A stretch of DNA of 62,492 nucleotides from Paracoccaceae bacterium (lineage in GTDB: Bacteria > Pseudomonadota > Alphaproteobacteria > Rhodobacterales > Rhodobacteraceae). The translations under genes and the position numbers were made by a program. The stretch spans positions 1 through 62,492 of the forward strand of contig JANQRE010000037.1 in assembly GCA_028284705.1 (NCBI GenBank). Reading direction: 5' to 3'. The notes under the pieces were generated by a model. It was not told where the DNA came from. It saw nothing but the letters and a program-made list of their open reading frames with translations, and ran no database searches. Below are positions 8,399 through 15,223 of this stretch, piece after piece. Positions within the stretch are counted from its first letter, which is position 1. Every line of letters starts with the position of its first letter.

Positions 8399-8419
8399 GG
8401 TGGGCAATCCTTGCCCACC
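8399..8419. repeat. Short palindrome, GTAGGGTG-type (REP-like)
   Basis: GGTGGGCAA, the loop TCC, then TTGCCCACC form a perfect 9-bp stem with a 3-base loop. The lead GTAGGGTG is shared with the palindrome at 4726-4745, so both may belong to one dispersed family. Confidence 0.55.
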
Positions 8420-8504
8420 ATCCTCCCTAAATCATCCCACACACCCCCTGAAAACCTGGGGGACTCCGTCTCCAACCACCCCCGATCACCCGTCACCCCG
8501 GCTA

Positions 8505-8639
8505 GGATCGCGCCCGACCCCGAGGGCGGTCTTTCCACTAACACCACCGCCAATTCCCCGCACCCCACGTTCCACTTGCGGCAACGTCGCACAATCGCGC
8601 CCGCCCTGGGGGGGGCGGGGTCGGGGTCGGGCGCGATCC
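8505..8639. repeat. Long inverted repeat, 19-bp perfect arms
   Basis: GGATCGCGCCCGACCCCGA at 8505-8523 is exactly mirrored at 8621-8639, with 97 bp between the arms. A further inner pair (AGGGCGG at 8523-8529 with CCGCCCT at 8601-8607) would extend the fold. It contains no gene. It could be a small non-autonomous element or a large RNA stem; no target-site duplication was established. Confidence 0.55.
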
Positions 8640-8817
8640 GGGCACAAGGGGTGGGCGAGCAAAAGCAGTTATGCTTCAACTGCGAAGTTCTCTGATGTAA
8701 GTTCGGCTTGTTCGATAGCCAAAAACCATTCACGCCAAAAGCGAGAGAAATTTAAGCAGAGTTTGAGCGTTTAAAACAACTAGTGGCGTTAGTTACAATA
8801 AGGACGAAAGCATAACA

Positions 8818-9417
8818 TTGAAATCATGGATGCCGCCGGACTTCATAAGTCTGAACGCAGCAGTCTTGCGAAAAAAAAGGAGCGCGGGCAGTCGTGGGTA
8901 TGACGTTCGTAGGAGTTTGAGCGGTGCGGACTACGTTTACGGTCTGGGCAAGTCCGCGTCCAAGTACAAACTCGCTAAAGCGATACAAACTGTTGAATAC
9001 TCAGACTATATTGAAACCACGAAAACTAACTACACTGCTCAAATAAGGCTTATGGCGGCATTCATTGCTTTTGAAGCATACGCTCGATTGCGTCGTCAGA
9101 AATGGCACGAACTAGCTGCGCGCACCGCGCCTAAATTTGCAGCCGAGGCCATTAAAGTTCGGAAACTGCTTGGAGCTAAACCTCTGAAGGAGCTCGCAAA
9201 CTTTATGAACTCGCAAACACTGCAGCAACGCATTCAGGACTTTTCCAGTGGTGCCGATGTCGAGGTTTTCGCTGTCGCCAATGCACTGCGAAATGGTTTC
9301 GCACATGGGCTGTATGGTTCTCGGAAAAGTTTCACACCTGCGGCTAAAGTTCTTCGGGATGCACTTTTGGATTCAATCGAAAGCGATATCGCTGATGAGT
9401 TAAGGAATCTTACTTAA
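8818..9417 (+). CDS. Orphan HEPN-motif protein (candidate RNase)
   Basis: A 199-residue protein of unknown family, read from a TTG at 8818; AGGA lies 13 bp upstream, a little far, and the next in-frame ATG at 8830 is farther still. The helix-rich sequence contains ALRNGFAHGLYG, in which Arg158-Asn159 and His163 make the RNxxxH form of the HEPN ribonuclease motif, and an earlier helix (LMAAFIAFEAYARLR) resembles the first HEPN helix. HEPN proteins often act in toxin-antitoxin or phage-defence systems, usually beside a nucleotidyltransferase; none is seen here. Codon use is AT-richer than in the neighbours, suggesting transfer. The family call rests on one motif plus helical pattern. Confidence 0.5.
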   Translation: MKSWMPPDFISLNAAVLRKKRSAGSRGYDVRRSLSGADYVYGLGKSASKYKLAKAIQTVEYSDYIETTKTNYTAQIRLMAAFIAFEAYARLRRQKWHELAARTAPKFAAEAIKVRKLLGAKPLKELANFMNSQTLQQRIQDFSSGADVEVFAVANALRNGFAHGLYGSRKSFTPAAKVLRDALLDSIESDIADELRNLT

Positions 9418-9455
9418 CAGCGGGCGTCTCAAAGAAACGGGCCCTTTGGTTTCCA

Positions 9456-9878
9456 CTAGCCCCCAATCCTTTCATTAACCTTCACCAAATTCCCCGACGG
9501 GTCCTCCACATAGAGATGCCGCATCCCCGGGATGGCAAACTCGCCTGTCAGCGAGTACCGCACCCCCGCCGCGCGCAGCCGCGCCACCACGGCGTCCAGA
9601 TCGGGCACGGTGATCGCGAAGTGACCCCCGACCGACGGGTTGTGGCTCAGCCCGTTCTTCTCCGCGAAACCCTGATCCGGCGCAATGAGATGCAGGCCCG
9701 AATGGCTGTCCCGCCCATCAGCCATCAGAGCCAGCTTGTCCGGGTCGCCCGGCAGGTACCCGCGGGAGGCGGGGAAGACCCAGTCGCGCTCCTCCATGCC
9801 CAGCATCGCCGCATAGAAAGCGGCGGTCGCCCGCACATCGCGGGCCTCCAAATTCACGTGGTGGATGGACCATGTCAT
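9456..9878 (-). CDS. VOC-family protein (glyoxalase/bleomycin resistance fold)
   Basis: The start at 9878 gives 140 residues beginning MTWSIHHVNLEARDVRATA with GGGAG about 9 bp upstream; an earlier in-frame ATG is less likely. The pattern HHVNLEARD at the start, GGHFAITVPDLDAVVARLRA in the second half and YVEDPSGNLVKVNE at the end is the paired beta-alpha-beta VOC fold with His and Glu metal ligands. Substrate cannot be told from sequence; such proteins include lyases, dioxygenases and drug-binding proteins. Confidence 0.85.
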   Translation of the reverse strand: MTWSIHHVNLEARDVRATAAFYAAMLGMEERDWVFPASRGYLPGDPDKLALMADGRDSHSGLHLIAPDQGFAEKNGLSHNPSVGGHFAITVPDLDAVVARLRAAGVRYSLTGEFAIPGMRHLYVEDPSGNLVKVNERIGG

Positions 9879-9988
9879 CAAAGCACTCCCTTGCGTTTTT
9901 GACACACAAACACTTGACCCAAATCAACGCAAACGCCGCCGCGTCGCACTACACTCGAGCGCAAACAAAAGTAGCGAAGGGACCGGTT

Positions 9989-10177
9989 ATGCCCATCACC
10001 ACACTCACCCTCATTTTGCACATCTTTATCGGCTCCACCCTCGCGGGCACCGGGGTGATTGTCGCCCTGACCATGGGGGTCACGGGCGTCGCGCCGATCC
10101 TGATTGCCGCACTTGCGGGATTTGTCTTGGCGGCCCCGGTCTCCTGGTATGTCGCCAAACAGATCGCTCAGAGCTGA
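9989..10177 (+). CDS. Small two-helix membrane protein ('CTP synthetase-like')
   Basis: A 62-residue protein with GAAGGGA just upstream of the ATG. It is almost entirely two hydrophobic helices (TTLTLILHIFIGSTLAGTG and a second ending VLAAPVSWYVAKQ). Short proteins of this type are common in Rhodobacteraceae and have been labelled 'CTP synthetase' in databases, which the sequence does not support since it has no catalytic domain. The TraR/DksA gene begins 8 bp downstream, so the two are co-transcribed. Confidence 0.75.
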   Translation: MPITTLTLILHIFIGSTLAGTGVIVALTMGVTGVAPILIAALAGFVLAAPVSWYVAKQIAQS

Positions 10178-10185
10178 GGGCTCCC

Positions 10186-10500
10186 ATGGATATCACGGCT
10201 CGCAAAACCGCCCTTGAAACCCGCCGCGCCGAGATTGTCGGCGATTTGCACGAGATCGAAGACGCGCTCGACGAGGCGCCTCCCAAGGATTGGGAGGACC
10301 GTTCGGCGGAGCGGCAGGGCGATGAGGTGCTGGAATCCCTCGGCCATGTCGAGGCGGCAGAATTGAAGCGGATCGATGCGGCCCTCGCGCGGATCGAAGA
10401 GGGCACTTATGGCGTGTGCGTCAAATGCGGCGACGACATCTCGTCCGCGCGGCTCGACCTCTTGCCCGACACGCCCTTCTGCAAGGATTGCGCGACCTAG
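10186..10500 (+). CDS. TraR/DksA-family zinc-finger protein
   Basis: A 104-residue protein starting at 10186 with GAGGG upstream. An acidic coiled-coil first half (LHEIEDALDEAPPKDWEDRS) is followed by EEGTYGVCVKCGDDISSARL and a second pair in FCKDCAT, the four-Cys zinc finger of the TraR/DksA family. Members insert into the RNA polymerase secondary channel and alter promoter choice, often with ppGpp. It follows the small membrane protein by 8 bp and meets the convergent rbsD gene with a 4-bp overlap in which the TAG stop codons of both strands interlock. Confidence 0.87.
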   Translation: MDITARKTALETRRAEIVGDLHEIEDALDEAPPKDWEDRSAERQGDEVLESLGHVEAAELKRIDAALARIEEGTYGVCVKCGDDISSARLDLLPDTPFCKDCAT

Positions 10501-10871
10501 AACACCACCCCGGCGTAAAGCCCCACATTCGCATATGGCGTCGCCTCGCCGGTGCGCACCACTGCGACGGCCTCGGCGCTCAACTCCTTGAACGCCTCGT
10601 GGCTGACCTCCTCCGGCGTCAGAGAGTCCACCCAACCGCGCACCTCCGCCCCGGCTTCCTCGGCGATCACCGCGCGCTCGACCTGCATCTCCGACAGGAC
10701 CGCAGCCAGCACGTCCGCAAAGCGCGGCACTCCGACCGATACGGCCAAATCCACGCAGATCACCCCCGGCGGCACGGGCAGGCCCGCATCTCCGATGACC
10801 AGCAGATCGCCATGGCCCAAAGCCGCGACGATTCGTGAAAGATCAGCGTTCAGAATCCCCGATTTCTTCAT
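10497..10871 (-). CDS. rbsD: D-ribose pyranase (RbsD/FucU family)
   Basis: A 124-residue protein beginning MKKSGILNADLSRIVAALGH and then DLLVIGDAGLPVPPGV, the diagnostic RbsD N-terminus with the catalytic His20. It interconverts the pyranose forms of ribose so that the furanose form can be phosphorylated. The C-terminal VVRTGEATPYANVGLYAGVVF is also typical. No ribose transporter or ribokinase gene is adjacent; a PfkB sugar kinase lies 29 kb away. GGGAGG is found close upstream of the start. Confidence 0.9.
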   Translation of the reverse strand: MKKSGILNADLSRIVAALGHGDLLVIGDAGLPVPPGVICVDLAVSVGVPRFADVLAAVLSEMQVERAVIAEEAGAEVRGWVDSLTPEEVSHEAFKELSAEAVAVVRTGEATPYANVGLYAGVVF

Positions 10872-11006
10872 GTTGCCTCCCTTCGCGGTGCTCCGAGCGT
10901 TGCGCAGACCCGTCCCGACGCGTGTCCCTACGGAAAACCGACGGATGCGGTACGGAAAACCTACGCCATTTTTCTGCGGACCTTAACAGCCCGTAAACAC
11001 GGCGTT

Positions 11007-11029
11007 AATCCCTGTTATCCACAGGGATT
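11007..11029. promoter_or_regulatory. DnaA box inside a palindrome
   Basis: TTATCCACA at 11015-11023 is a perfect DnaA box. It lies in the centre of an inverted repeat, AATCCCTG (11007-11014) facing CAGGGATT (11022-11029). Only one perfect box is present and there is no cluster or long AT-rich unwinding region, so this is not called an origin. It may be a DnaA-responsive operator. Confidence 0.45.
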
Positions 11030-11314
11030 TCCCCAATGATTTCAGTGTTTTATCCCCAAGAAATTTTGGGCGAGATGCGTTTTTTTGTTGCGGGCGTATG
11101 ACGGTCTTGTAACAGTGACATCAATGCAGCGGATCGCAAGTGAAGCGGCAGACGCGGAAGGGCCTTCGGGTACGGAAGCGATCGAGAGAGCTTCTTGTCA
11201 AGTTCTTGAGATGACTGCGGAATTCCTTCGGGAGTGTCGTGGTGCTGGCGGGTCGAAAGGCACGTCGGAGATGCTGGGCCAGCAGTCGCCCTCTGGGGGG
11301 ATGAGAGGTTCAGG

Positions 11315-11362
11315 AAAGCGTCAGGCTATGCATAGACCGCGTCTAAGCACCTGGCGCTTTTT
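11315..11362 (+). terminator. Terminator-like hairpin with T-run, plus strand
   Basis: AAAGCGTCAGG (11315-11325) pairs with CCTGGCGCTTT (11350-11360) through 11 bp with one G-T pair, and the stem runs into TTTTT. The 24-base loop contains a small hairpin, AGAC-CGC-GTCT. No plus-strand protein gene lies just upstream, so it may end a small RNA. Confidence 0.55.
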
Positions 11363-11389
11363 CCTGTTTAAGCCCCTGCTTTTTCAACG

Positions 11390-11421
11390 AAAAAAGGACC
11401 CGAACCTTGCCGTTCGAGCCC
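11390..11421 (-). terminator. Intrinsic terminator, minus strand, probably of the entericidin gene
   Basis: Read on the minus strand, GGGCTCGAAC, loop GGCAAG, then GTTCGGGTCC form a 10-bp stem with two G-T pairs, followed by TTTTTT. It lies 94 bp past the entericidin stop codon and is the first terminator downstream. Confidence 0.7.
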
Positions 11422-11514
11422 TTCATCAGCCATGCTTACCGCGTCAGTGCACCTGTGGCTCTGCTCTTAACCACGAAATGCTGCGAGTGCAACAACATCT
11501 TGCGTAAACCGGAA

Positions 11515-11631
11515 CTAAATCACACGATCTATGGTTTCCGCAGCACGCGTCACATCCCGACCCACACCCTTAACCGTCTCGCACCCCGTTAAAACAATCA
11601 CCAAAGCCAGTAGGATCATTGCCCGTGTCAT
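11515..11631 (-). CDS. Entericidin A/B-family lipopeptide
   Basis: A 38-residue peptide starting MTRAMILLALVIVLTGC with a lipobox (VLTGC, Cys17), followed by ETVKGVGRDVTRAAETIDRV, the short amphipathic helix of the entericidin family. These are tiny outer-membrane lipoproteins; in E. coli EcnA and EcnB form an antidote/toxin pair induced in stationary phase, while single copies are common in alphaproteobacteria. It is short and easily missed. A minus-strand terminator lies 94 bp downstream. Confidence 0.82.
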   Translation of the reverse strand: MTRAMILLALVIVLTGCETVKGVGRDVTRAAETIDRVI

Positions 11632-11726
11632 TGCTGTAGCCTCTTGATTTTATGCGTTTTTCTCTGGTTATCGCGAGAGCGCGCTTCAGTCAAAGGGGAG
11701 CAGAATTTTATCCCGAACCGTGACCC

Positions 11727-12476
11727 TCAGGACTCAAGAAAAACCCGAACCGCCGCCTCAAATTCGCGTGGCTTATCGGCATGCAACCAGTGCCCTGCAC
11801 CGGGGATTTTGGCGAATTTTGCATTTGGGAACAGGGACTTAATCTCCGGCCGATGCTCCGGCAGCACGTAGTCGGAGGTGGCGCCCGTCAAGAATAGCAC
11901 CGGTCCCTCGAAAGATCCGTTAACCTTTGGAAACCCGATGATCTTAACCATTTCCGCAGCCAGGACATCGAGGTTCAACCGCCATTTTTTCTCTTTTAGA
12001 TCAAGAGATTGCGTCAGAAATGGTTTCAACTCGTCTTCCACATCCAACTGCTCGGCGGCATCCGATCTCCGCTCCACAATCGACAGATCAACCCCCCGCA
12101 TCGCCTCAATCGGCCCCATCTGCGAGTGCCCATACCCCACCGGCGCAATATCCGCGATGATTAAACGCCTTAAATTCAACGGCTTGGTGGCGGCCATCAC
12201 CATCGCGGCCTTGCCGCCCATCGAGTGGCCCAGCACATCGACCTCGCCCCCGATATGGTTAACGACCTCCGCCAAGTCCTCCGCCATATCCGCGTAACTC
12301 TGCGTATCAAACCAACCACTCGCCCCGTGGTTGCGCATATCAACCGCGTAAACAGCACGCTGATCTGACAACCGCTTCGCAATCACACCCCAATTGCGCG
12401 CCGAGCCGAAAAGGCCGTGGGCGATCAGAAGAGGAGGGCGGTCGGACGGACCTTCATATTGCAGGATATTGAGCAT
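11727..12476 (-). CDS. Alpha/beta hydrolase, YbfF-like esterase
   Basis: The start at 12476 gives 249 residues beginning MLNILQYEGPSDRPPLLIAH, the usual start for this group; an upstream in-frame ATG would add an unlikely leader. The oxyanion region HGLFGSARNW, the nucleophile elbow GHSMGG (Ser) and the catalytic His in GAGHWLHADKP are present. The overall sequence is like E. coli YbfF, an esterase with activity on acyl-CoA and short esters. No operon partners; the upstream gene is divergent. Confidence 0.87.
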   Translation of the reverse strand: MLNILQYEGPSDRPPLLIAHGLFGSARNWGVIAKRLSDQRAVYAVDMRNHGASGWFDTQSYADMAEDLAEVVNHIGGEVDVLGHSMGGKAAMVMAATKPLNLRRLIIADIAPVGYGHSQMGPIEAMRGVDLSIVERRSDAAEQLDVEDELKPFLTQSLDLKEKKWRLNLDVLAAEMVKIIGFPKVNGSFEGPVLFLTGATSDYVLPEHRPEIKSLFPNAKFAKIPGAGHWLHADKPREFEAAVRVFLES

Positions 12477-12573
12477 GATCAAAGGCCTAGCAGGTTGTGT
12501 GGGCTTGCGGAAGAAGGGAGGTGGATTGAACGCAAGCGACACGATATGACAGGCGCAAGGTGAAGGTGTCCCG

Positions 12574-12945
12574 ATGGAAAAGATCGTTGTTGATCAACTG
12601 ACAGATCGGATTTTCGTGCTCCTGGGCGAGAAACTCGGCGCCCGCGGCAAGACCCTCGAGGCACGGTTTCGCAAGGCCGGGCGTTTGGTGCCAAAGCGCG
12701 CGCGTGACCCGATAAAGGTGCTGATCGAGGCGCAGAGGATGGCGGAAGATCCCAACATGCTGCTGCGGCTTGACCCCGAAGCGGTCTCTTATGCCTACGA
12801 CCAGGCCGTCAACGCACTTGGAGAGCTGGATCGCGCGGCAGAAAAATCGCGAAAACGGTTCAATATGGCTGCGTTGATCTCGCTCCAGGTGATCCTGATC
12901 GCGGTGGCCTTCATCGCGGTGATGCGGTGGCGCGGGTTTATGTGA
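12574..12945 (+). CDS. Hypothetical protein with C-terminal membrane anchor
   Basis: A 123-residue protein preceded by AGGTGAAGG. The first 95 residues are charged and helical (TDRIFVLLGEKLGARGKTLE and on), and the last 27 form one transmembrane helix ending AVMRWRGFM. It looks like a tail-anchored inner-membrane protein with a cytoplasmic domain. I do not recognise the family. It is divergent from the esterase gene and convergent with pirin. Confidence 0.65.
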   Translation: MEKIVVDQLTDRIFVLLGEKLGARGKTLEARFRKAGRLVPKRARDPIKVLIEAQRMAEDPNMLLRLDPEAVSYAYDQAVNALGELDRAAEKSRKRFNMAALISLQVILIAVAFIAVMRWRGFM

Positions 12946-12962
12946 TCCCGCGCCACGCGAGC

Positions 12963-13874
12963 TTAGTGCGCCGGTTTGATGAAGGTGCCGTTTCTGAGTT
13001 CCCGGAACGCTGTTTCCAGCTCCTCGTGGGTGTTCATCACCACAGGTCCGTGCCAGGCGACAGGCTCCTCAATCGGTGCGCCTGAGATCAGCAGAAAGCG
13101 GATGCCTTCCTCGCCCGCCTGAACCGTGACCTCGTCACCGGTGCCGAACTTGATCAGTGTGCGGTCGCCGGACATGTCGCGAATGTTGACCTCCTGACCC
13201 ATGACCTCCTTCTCAAGCAGCACGCCCTGTGGCGCGGAGGCATCACGGAAGGTGCCAGCCCCTTGAAAAACATAGGCAAAGGCGCGGCGATAGGTGTCGA
13301 CCTTGAAGGTCTTGCGCACGCCTGCGGGCACGAAGATGTCGAGGTATTGCGGATCAGCAGCGATGCCATCGACCGGGCCTGTCTTGCCCCAGAATTCGCC
13401 AACGATAACCTTCACGCGGGTGCCGTCATCATCGATGATCTCGGGGATATCCTTGCCTTCGACATCCTGATAGCGCGGCGCGGTCATCTTCAGCGAGCCG
13501 GGCAGGTTGGCCCAAAGCTGAAATCCGTGCATCTGACCTTTGTCGTTCCCTTTCGGCATCTCCTGATGGAGGATGCCGGAGCCCGCGGTCATCCATTGCA
13601 CGTCACCGGCGCCAAGCGTGCCTTCATTGCCAAGGCTGTCGCCATGTTCCACGGTGCCGTTCAGCACATAGGTGATCGTCTCGATGCCGCGATGCGGATG
13701 CCAGGGGAAGCCAGCCTGATAGTCTTCCGGCCGCTCATTGCGGAAATCGTCAAAGAGCAGGAATGGATCAAGCTCGCTCGGGTCCTGAAACCCGAATGCA
13801 CGGTGCAGTTTGACGCCAGCCCCTTCCATCGCGGGAACGGCGCGGCGTGTCTCTTTTACTGGTCTGAGTGACAT
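12963..13874 (-). CDS. Pirin-family protein (bicupin)
   Basis: A 303-residue bicupin with the pirin signature: FDDFRNERPEDYQAGFPWHP, then HRGIETITYVLNGTVEHGDS, and later GILHQEMP. These contain the three His and one Glu that bind iron in cupin domain 1. Bacterial pirins include quercetin 2,3-dioxygenases and proteins that modulate pyruvate metabolism; which applies is unknown. A ribosome-binding sequence (AGGAG) precedes the ATG at 13874. Confidence 0.9.
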   Translation of the reverse strand: MSLRPVKETRRAVPAMEGAGVKLHRAFGFQDPSELDPFLLFDDFRNERPEDYQAGFPWHPHRGIETITYVLNGTVEHGDSLGNEGTLGAGDVQWMTAGSGILHQEMPKGNDKGQMHGFQLWANLPGSLKMTAPRYQDVEGKDIPEIIDDDGTRVKVIVGEFWGKTGPVDGIAADPQYLDIFVPAGVRKTFKVDTYRRAFAYVFQGAGTFRDASAPQGVLLEKEVMGQEVNIRDMSGDRTLIKFGTGDEVTVQAGEEGIRFLLISGAPIEEPVAWHGPVVMNTHEELETAFRELRNGTFIKPAH

Positions 13875-13959
13875 GTGACGTCTCCTTTCGACCGGTATTT
13901 AGGTCTGCGCGCTGGCAGAGACAAACGTCGCAGGCGAACGGTTTTTGTGCGTATGTGCA

Positions 13960-15126
13960 CTAACTGGACCACCAATCGGCGGGTTTGGTGCGTTTACCGC
14001 GAGTGCGGTCGAGCCATAGAGCGAGACGCCGGACGGGTGACAGCGCAAGTTTCAGCCAGAGCTTGTGCTGCGGTTTTGAGAAGTCCCGATTGAACGGGCA
14101 GACCCGCATACAGATTGCGCAGTCGGACGCGAGCTTCGCCCAGAAGCTGAAACAGGCCTCGGCGTCGGAGGTCCATTTCCTGACGCCCTTGATGGCGGAG
14201 CGGTTCTTGCCGCCGACCTCCGGCGGACCATCGGGCAGGGCGTTCACCGGGCAGGCATCGGCGCATTTGGTGCAGATATCGCAGAAGGCCTTCACGCCGC
14301 GCGGGCGTGGGCGGTCATGGGTGAGCGGCAGGTTAGTGAAAATCTTCGAGAACCGCAGGCGAGGACCGAATTCAGGCGTGATGACCATCTGATTGCGGGC
14401 ATATTCGCCGAGACCCGCCTGAACGGCATAGGGGATGACAAGCCCGGTATCATTCATCGACGGCACCGCCTCATAGCCGAGATTGCGGATATAGGCGGCG
14501 ACCTGCATCACGATGGCGGCCTCGTGACTGTATTCGCGCCCCGTGGCGGCACCCGCAAGGGCGGAGGGGTAAGTGGCGACAAGCTCCTTATCCATCTCGT
14601 GGCCGAGCACGATGACGGAGGTCAGCCCCTCCGGCAAGTCATGCGGGACCTCAGACATGTCGCGCACATCAACCCTGGCGGTGTAGAGCCAGCGGTCGTC
14701 GAATGCAGTGATGCCGCAGAGATCGGCACCGAAGAATTTGGCGACTTTCTTGATTTCGGCGCTCATCCTCTCGGGATTATCAATCGCCAATTTCTCCTCA
14801 GCGACTGGCGTGTCGGCGCTGATCGGTGCCTGGAACCCTTCGCGTCGTCCCTGATCGGCGTAACGATCGGTCATGACATCGGAGATCAGCCAGGAGGCAT
14901 TGCGCAAAGCGAAATCCCGCAATGTGAACCCATCACCGCGGCGGGGTGTGGCCTCCATCCTGTAGGAGGCGAAGAACGCCTCGGTCTTGGGCGTGCGCAC
15001 GCTGTCGTCCCAGAAGGCGCGGGTGAAGATGTCGTCCCGTTGCGCGAACCGTTCGAACTCTTCGGTGACTTCGATGCCTGCTTCGGCATCGCCGGGCTTG
15101 GACGCAGAGTTGGAAGGCCAGGACAT
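13960..15126 (-). CDS. Reductive dehalogenase-like iron-sulfur protein
   Basis: A 388-residue protein with no Tat signal. Residues 238-261 (GLGEYARN, then MVITPEFGPRLRFSKIF) are the hallmark of the cobalamin-binding domain of reductive dehalogenases. Two 4Fe-4S motifs follow: Cys282-x2-Cys285-x2-Cys288-x3-Cys292-Pro, and Cys325 with Cys336-x2-Cys339-x3-Cys343-Pro. The protein is shorter than the fused catabolic NpRdhA type and lacks a reductase domain; no membrane anchor RdhB is next to it. It is therefore a cytoplasmic homolog of unknown substrate. It is divergent from a beta-hydroxyacid dehydrogenase gene 97 bp away. The related epoxyqueuosine reductases share cofactors but not the GLGE/ITPEFG pattern in this form. 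Confidence 0.8.
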   Translation of the reverse strand: MSWPSNSASKPGDAEAGIEVTEEFERFAQRDDIFTRAFWDDSVRTPKTEAFFASYRMEATPRRGDGFTLRDFALRNASWLISDVMTDRYADQGRREGFQAPISADTPVAEEKLAIDNPERMSAEIKKVAKFFGADLCGITAFDDRWLYTARVDVRDMSEVPHDLPEGLTSVIVLGHEMDKELVATYPSALAGAATGREYSHEAAIVMQVAAYIRNLGYEAVPSMNDTGLVIPYAVQAGLGEYARNQMVITPEFGPRLRFSKIFTNLPLTHDRPRPRGVKAFCDICTKCADACPVNALPDGPPEVGGKNRSAIKGVRKWTSDAEACFSFWAKLASDCAICMRVCPFNRDFSKPQHKLWLKLALSPVRRLALWLDRTRGKRTKPADWWSS

Positions 15127-15223
15127 GGCGCGACGTTAAAGCAGCGGCTGACAGGTCGCAAATGAAGGCGACAGGTCGCCCGCTGACCTTAGCGTCGAGG
15201 CGAAAGAACGGGAGGTTTCGGGC

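Larger units (their letters stand above)
8288..8817. other. Palindrome-rich spacer between lepA and the HEPN gene
   Basis: No credible gene is visible in these 530 bp. Besides the lepA hairpin it holds a nested hairpin at 8311-8349 (GTGGGA facing TCCCAC, with inner TTTGGC-GCA-GCCAAA), a 9-bp palindrome at 8399-8419, and a 19-bp inverted repeat at 8505-8523 and 8621-8639. The last 170 bp are AT-richer and probably hold the promoter of the downstream gene. Confidence 0.6.
10872..11514. other. Long gene-free spacer with structured segments; candidate small RNA
   Basis: About 640 bp between rbsD and the entericidin gene. One plus-strand reading frame (11085-11507) exists but has no ribosome-binding site, no family resemblance and odd composition. 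The segment instead holds a DnaA-box palindrome (11007-11029), a small palindrome TGCTGGGCCAGCA near 11270, a terminator-like fold on the plus strand (11315-11362) and an intrinsic terminator on the minus strand (11390-11421). A plus-strand non-coding RNA ending near 11362 would explain the first terminator. Confidence 0.45.

Noticed and set aside
4726-8419. CRISPR-like repeats from the two GTAGGGTG palindromes
   Set aside because: Only two copies, 3.7 kb apart, with different stem sequences and no regular spacers or cas genes.
10980-11100. Possible replication origin at the DnaA box
   Set aside because: Only one perfect box, no cluster, no clear AT-rich unwinding region and no origin-associated genes such as dnaA, hemE or parAB nearby.
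11085-11507. Plus-strand frame of 140 codons in the rbsD-entericidin spacer
   Set aside because: It has no ribosome-binding site, runs through a terminator fold and across the minus-strand terminator, and has no family resemblance.
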